Shown here in pieces: positions 13,735-16,735 of a DNA stretch of 16,735 bases. Both the position numbers and the translations under genes were made by a program. The first letter of the stretch is position 1, and each line of letters begins with the position of its first letter. The stretch comes from a bacterium (lineage in GTDB: Bacteria; Patescibacteria; Dojkabacteria; JAKAPS01; JAJZLI01). The stretch lies in NCBI GenBank assembly GCA_021805885.1, contig JAJZDR010000058.1, positions 1-16,735 of the forward strand, given 5' to 3'. The notes under the pieces were generated by a model. The model was given only the letters and a program-made list of their open reading frames with translations, was not told where the DNA came from and made no database searches.

Positions 13735-15828
13735 TCACAAAAAAGTACCAGAATAGTAATTATAATTCCATAAGCTCAAATTGAAATTGGTCTTTTTATA
13801 ATATTTTAAGGCTTTGAGCATAAAATTATTCCATATAGGTGCTGCAGTTGTCTCTCCCCATGTGTTATTGGATGTAAAGGAATAGTTATCATTCCCAGAC
13901 CATACAACTGCAGTTAGATTTGGAGAGAATCCTGCAAAAATATTATCTATATGATTATTAGATGTACCAGTTTTACCTGCAACCTGATATCCTTGATCTA
14001 TAACAGGAGCCATAGTGTAATAGTGTTTAATTATACTTATAACCATTTCTACATAAAGTTTACTAAATACTCTAGTACCTTTTGGATTAGTATTGTTATA
14101 TATTAATTGATTGTACTTGTTATATATTTTATCTATTGGAGATGCCTTATAAAAAGTTCCATAGTTAGCTAACGTATCATAAGCTTGAGCCTCCTCAAGT
14201 GTTGTTATATCACACCCCCCAATGACTGCAGTATAACCACATTGATTAATACTTTTGTTTGTAAATTCAATTAATCCTACATTCCTAAAAGTTTGGAATA
14301 CGCTGGCTAAACTTGTTAGCTCCGCTGTTCTTATTGCGGGTATATTTCTTGACTGTAATAAAGCTGTCGCTACACTTATTGCACCCATATATGTACCATT
14401 CCAATCGGTAGGTTGCCATCCTCCAATATCAAGTGGTGTGTCATAAACTATAGAATTTGGGGTTAATAATTTTTTTTCAAATGCTGTTATATATACAAAC
14501 GGCTTTAAAGAAGATCCTGGGGATACAAGAGATAAGGTCGAATTAACAGCACCTTTTACATAAGTAGTGTTTGCATTGTAATTTACAGACCCCACCATAG
14601 CTAGAACATGTCCATTTTGAGGATCTAACGCTACCAATGAAGAGTTGTGTGTGTTATATCCTTGGTTAACTAGTGTGTTCACACCATTTGTAATAACATT
14701 TTGTGCAATACTCTGTAGTTTCAAACTCAAAGTTGTATACACTTTAAAACCTCCAGCATCAACTTTCGCTGTTCCATACATCTGATCAAGATATGCTCTT
14801 GTATAATATATAAACCAAGGAGCAACAAGAGTATTTAAGTTAGTATTAAATGTTAATTTTGTACTTTCTGCAGTCTTTATTTTAGGTACAGGTATTTGAA
14901 TAATATTCTTATGTATTAGCATTTGGTTTAACACATAACTTTGTCTTTGAAATGCTAATTCAGGATGGGTGCCATATAAAGGAGAATATACTCCTGGGGC
15001 CTGCACTATACCTGCAAGAAGTGATGATTGGGCAACATTAAGGTCTTTTGCTGGTATACCGAAATATGTTTTAGCAGCCATCTGTATACCATATACATCC
15101 CCACCAAAAGAAATATCATTTAGATATGCTTGTAATATTTGTTTTTTTGAATATTTCGAAGAAACTTCTAATGTTAAAAATAAGCCTTTTATTTTTCTTT
15201 TTAATGACTGTGTATCTGATAGGGCTGTTAGTTTAACTAATTGCTGAGTAATGGTACTCCCTCCTTGTATCCCCACACTAGAATGAAAAATGTCATCATA
15301 TAAAGCTCGCAAAATACTAGCAGGATCTATACCTAGATTTTCACTAAAAAAATGAACATCCTCAGCCGAGATCATAGCTTTAATCATATAAGGAGATATT
15401 TGATTATACTTAACATACTCCCTATTTTGATTGCCATATATAGTATCAATCAATGTACCATTCCTAGAGTATATAAGGGTGTTCTCTGAATTATTACGAA
15501 GTAAAGGGACTGTAACCTTAGGTAATCCTTTTAAATAGACACTAGAAACTATAGATAGAGATATAACCACTAATGTTATAAGAGAAATTGATCCTGTGAT
15601 AAGAACCGTAAATATTATATAGGTTATTCTTAGAGTTTTATTAGTTTTCTTCTTTTTTTTATCTAACGCTTTATGTATTATTTTCCTACTATTGTTTTTT
15701 TCAGATCCTTTTAGGAGCTTTGATAGAGAGAAATGTTTGGATCTAGATCTTTCAAAATTGGATCCTTCGGATTTAGCTCCTTTGAGTCTAAACTTATGTG
15801 GATTTAATTTAGGGTCTTCAGATTCCAT
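13735..15828 (-). CDS. Class A penicillin-binding protein (bifunctional transglycosylase/transpeptidase, PBP1a-like)
   Basis: 697 aa from the chosen start. A charged cytoplasmic tail (1-68, rich in Lys/Ser) precedes one membrane helix (about 69-98). The glycosyltransferase GT51 domain has the catalytic Glu156 in SAEDVHFFSENLGID, then QGGSTITQQLVK, and ILQAYLNDISFG with YGIQMAAKTYFG. The transpeptidase domain has Ser439-x-x-Lys442 (SPGSSLKPF), Ser493-Arg-Asn495 and Lys619-Thr-Gly (VAGKTGTS). All catalytic motifs are intact, so it should polymerise and cross-link peptidoglycan outside the membrane. An upstream ATG at 15879 would add 17 residues. The ATG at 15828 is preferred because TATAAT (15836-15841) lies exactly 7 nt before it and the first residues of the longer form would overlap that promoter. 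It ends in TGA, 102 bp before lepB. Confidence 0.9.
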   Translation of the reverse strand: MESEDPKLNPHKFRLKGAKSEGSNFERSRSKHFSLSKLLKGSEKNNSRKIIHKALDKKKKKTNKTLRITYIIFTVLITGSISLITLVVISLSIVSSVYLKGLPKVTVPLLRNNSENTLIYSRNGTLIDTIYGNQNREYVKYNQISPYMIKAMISAEDVHFFSENLGIDPASILRALYDDIFHSSVGIQGGSTITQQLVKLTALSDTQSLKRKIKGLFLTLEVSSKYSKKQILQAYLNDISFGGDVYGIQMAAKTYFGIPAKDLNVAQSSLLAGIVQAPGVYSPLYGTHPELAFQRQSYVLNQMLIHKNIIQIPVPKIKTAESTKLTFNTNLNTLVAPWFIYYTRAYLDQMYGTAKVDAGGFKVYTTLSLKLQSIAQNVITNGVNTLVNQGYNTHNSSLVALDPQNGHVLAMVGSVNYNANTTYVKGAVNSTLSLVSPGSSLKPFVYITAFEKKLLTPNSIVYDTPLDIGGWQPTDWNGTYMGAISVATALLQSRNIPAIRTAELTSLASVFQTFRNVGLIEFTNKSINQCGYTAVIGGCDITTLEEAQAYDTLANYGTFYKASPIDKIYNKYNQLIYNNTNPKGTRVFSKLYVEMVISIIKHYYTMAPVIDQGYQVAGKTGTSNNHIDNIFAGFSPNLTAVVWSGNDNYSFTSNNTWGETTAAPIWNNFMLKALKYYKKTNFNLSLWNYNYYSGTFL

Positions 15829-15835
15829 GTATATC

Positions 15836-15841
15836 ATTATA
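15836..15841 (-). promoter_or_regulatory. -10 element of the class A PBP gene
   Basis: Perfect TATAAT on the minus strand, 7 nt before the ATG at 15828. This predicts a transcript beginning at or next to the start codon and decides between alternative starts. The -35 region (TTTTCC at 17-bp spacing) is weak. Confidence 0.6.
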
Positions 15842-15892
15842 TCTGAAATCTGTAAAAAGGAAAATTTGTATATATACAAATGTATCTTGGTT

Positions 15893-15901
15893 TGCTATAA
15901 T
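15893..15901 (+). promoter_or_regulatory. Orphan extended -10 promoter
   Basis: TGCTATAAT on the plus strand is a complete TGnTATAAT element, with TATACA at 17-bp spacing as a partial -35. It points away from the PBP gene towards a hairpin and T-tract at 15919-15969, with no gene in that direction. A start near 15908 is expected. Confidence 0.5.
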
Positions 15902-15907
15902 AATCTT

Positions 15908-15969
15908 AGAATCAAGACGGAAAGGGGCGGTTTAAGACTCCATGCTTAAACAGAACCTTTCCTCTTTTT
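15908..15969 (+). ncRNA. Candidate small RNA of about 60 nt (promoter and terminator, no gene)
   Basis: The interval runs from the predicted start of the orphan extended -10 promoter to the end of a T-tract. It has no usable reading frame and consists mostly of a two-part hairpin. It could be a free-standing small RNA or the leader of a transcript antisense to the NYN gene's end. No known RNA family was recognised. Inferred only from promoter and terminator placement. Confidence 0.35.
15919..15969 (+). terminator. Two-part hairpin followed by a T-tract
   Basis: Outer stem GGAAAGG (15919-15925) pairs with CCTTTCC (15956-15962). Inner stem GTTTAAG (15930-15936) pairs with CTTAAAC (15945-15951) around an 8-nt loop. 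GGCG and AGAA form an internal loop. TCTTTTT follows on the plus strand, a good intrinsic terminator. On the minus strand the hairpin begins 10 nt after the NYN stop and may also end that transcript, but the bases after it are not T-rich. Confidence 0.65.
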
Positions 15970-15972
15970 GTA

Positions 15973-16503
15973 TCAGGACCCCCCAGATTTATCTCCTTCA
16001 GATTCAGATCTCTTGGCTCTGGAGCCCTTATATTCTAATTTCAATTTTAAATCATTCACAAACCACTTTTTTCCACTAGCGACTTTTTTAAAAAGACTGC
16101 TATAAAGATTTTTATTAGGTATTAGTAATACTTTAAGTTTAGATTGAGTATCTAGATAATCCACTAGACAATAAAAGTCACCATCTCCTGTTACTATGAT
16201 AGCCTGATCATAATTTTTAATTTCAATCATTGTCTGCAATACTAATTCAGCATCACAGTTTCCTTTAACTGTGCCGTTTCTGGTAAGTGTAGGTTTAAAA
16301 ATAATAATATAGCCCATTTTCTGTAATGCGGTATACATTGATTGATTTTCATCAATAAAACCTATAAATAGGAAACATTTAGTAGCTGAGTACTTATTCT
16401 CTAGATATTTCTTAAATTTTCCAAAATCCAATATCCACCCCTGATCTCTCACAGCTAAATTCAGATTTTGACTATCAATAAATGCGTAATTGTTATTTTT
16501 CAT
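15973..16503 (-). CDS. NYN domain (LabA-like/PIN-fold) protein, putative RNase
   Basis: 176 aa. It has the NYN/LabA-like PIN fold: FIDSQNLN at the N terminus (Asp10), FLFIGFIDENQSMYTAL, the KGNCDAELVLQTM motif (Asp84) and IIVTGDGDFYCLVDYL (Asp107, Asp109), followed by LKVLLIPN. These acidic residues are the metal site of PIN-like nucleases, so an RNA-cleaving role is plausible; the substrate is unknown. A basic then Ser/Glu/Gly-rich tail (about 158-176) is probably disordered. It diverges from tRNA-Leu(UAA). TATAAT at 16512-16517 lies 8 nt before the ATG with no SD. It ends in TGA. Confidence 0.85.
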   Translation of the reverse strand: MKNNNYAFIDSQNLNLAVRDQGWILDFGKFKKYLENKYSATKCFLFIGFIDENQSMYTALQKMGYIIIFKPTLTRNGTVKGNCDAELVLQTMIEIKNYDQAIIVTGDGDFYCLVDYLDTQSKLKVLLIPNKNLYSSLFKKVASGKKWFVNDLKLKLEYKGSRAKRSESEGDKSGGS

Positions 16504-16511
16504 TAACTTTA

Positions 16512-16517
16512 ATTATA
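16512..16517 (-). promoter_or_regulatory. -10 element of the NYN gene
   Basis: Perfect TATAAT on the minus strand, 8 nt before the ATG at 16503, again suggesting a leaderless message. A second overlapping TATAAT lies 5 bp further upstream. The -35 region is weak. Confidence 0.55.
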
Positions 16518-16573
16518 TTATAAAATTTCTATAATAACTAATCTAGACTATATCTTAATATTGGTGTATATTT

Positions 16574-16602
16574 TTGATAATATACGGAAATTAATATATA
16601 AT
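16574..16602 (+). promoter_or_regulatory. Promoter of tRNA-Leu(UAA) and the following tRNA
   Basis: TTGATA (16574-16579), a 17-bp spacer and TATAAT (16597-16602) are near-consensus. The start is expected near 16609, giving a leader of about 5 nt before the tRNA. The second tRNA begins 5 bp after the first and is probably on the same transcript. Confidence 0.8.
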
Positions 16603-16613
16603 CTCAAGATATT

Positions 16614-16695
16614 GCTGGGGTGGCGGAACTGGCATACGCGACGGACTTAAAATCCGTTGGAGCAATCCATGAGGGTCCGAGTCCCTCTCTCAGCA
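16614..16695 (+). tRNA. tRNA-Leu(UAA)
   Basis: A complete 82-nt type II tRNA. Acceptor GCTGGGG pairs with TCTCAGC (two G-T pairs). Anticodon stem ACGGA/TCCGT holds loop CTTAAAA, giving anticodon TAA. The variable arm is TGGA-GCAA-TCCA and the T arm GAGGG-TCCGAGT-CCCTC. The T loop begins TCC instead of the usual TTC. Discriminator A, CCA not encoded. This is the third Leu isoacceptor in the window. Confidence 0.95.
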
Positions 16696-16700
16696 TATAA

Positions 16701-16735
16701 CGGAATGTAGTTCAGTTGGCTAGAACGCTTGCTTT
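16701..16735 (+). tRNA. tRNA, 5' part only, probably Pro(UGG)
   Basis: 35 nt of a type I tRNA: acceptor CGGAATG, TA, D arm GTTC-AGTTGGCTA-GAAC, then the start of the anticodon arm. C at position 1 is typical of Pro and initiator Met tRNAs. By position the last base is T34, the first anticodon base, which excludes CAT and fits TGG. The rest is beyond the window. Confidence 0.8.

Noticed and set aside
11365..16503. UGA recoded to glycine as in Absconditabacteria/Gracilibacteria
   Set aside because: Three genes end naturally at TGA at the expected family length, and no long frame requires TGA as a sense codon.
1..16735. CRISPR arrays, insertion sequences or prophage genes
   Set aside because: No regularly spaced direct repeats, transposase, integrase or phage structural genes were seen on either strand.

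Overview
The window comes from an AT-rich bacterial chromosome. It most resembles a Candidate Phyla Radiation (Patescibacteria) genome, with Microgenomates, Dojkabacteria or Katanobacteria-like groups as the best guesses. The reasons are short intergenic gaps, a membrane-anchored orphan peptide-binding protein next to secG, FemAB-type transferases, a NYN/LabA-like protein, tRNAs without encoded CCA, and no visible Shine-Dalgarno motifs. This placement is inference, because no rRNA or ribosomal protein gene is present. TGA ends three genes (parB, the class A PBP and the NYN gene) and no long frame needs TGA as sense, so the standard bacterial code fits.

Layout. Positions 1-2123 are a minus-strand unit: secG, an anchored SBP_bac_5 protein, tRNA-Leu(CAG), tRNA-Leu(GAG) and a cut-off tRNA. 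Diverging from secG with only 21 bp between start codons is a secreted, membrane-anchored transglutaminase-like protein (2145-4088). A plus-strand operon with a clear TTGACA-N17-TAGAAT promoter follows: a PEP-synthase-like protein that has lost its catalytic residues (4181-6946), gpmI (6980-8488) and a FemAB-like aminoacyltransferase (8488-9426). The last of these converges on a minus-strand paralogue (9438-10442). The two share a hairpin containing both stop codons.

Positions 10443-10684 are a promoter-rich gap leading to a hicB-hicA toxin-antitoxin pair (10685-11170). The rest is mostly minus strand: class A PBP (13735-15828), signal peptidase I, parA, parB and tRNA-Lys(UUU). The lepB and parA genes overlap by one base. 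Last come a NYN-domain gene (15973-16503) and, diverging from it, tRNA-Leu(UAA) and a cut-off tRNA that is probably Pro.

Themes. Many products serve the cell envelope: secretion (SecG, LepB), wall synthesis and bridging (PBP, two FemAB paralogues), surface transglutaminase and peptide binding. Others serve chromosome partition (ParAB), glycolysis (GpmI) and a toxin-antitoxin pair. The points most worth follow-up are the PEP-synthase-like pseudoenzyme joined to gpmI, the repeated placement of -10 elements 5-11 nt before start codons without SD motifs (leaderless mRNAs), a possible small RNA between the PBP and NYN genes, and a coding stop placed one base from a tRNA.
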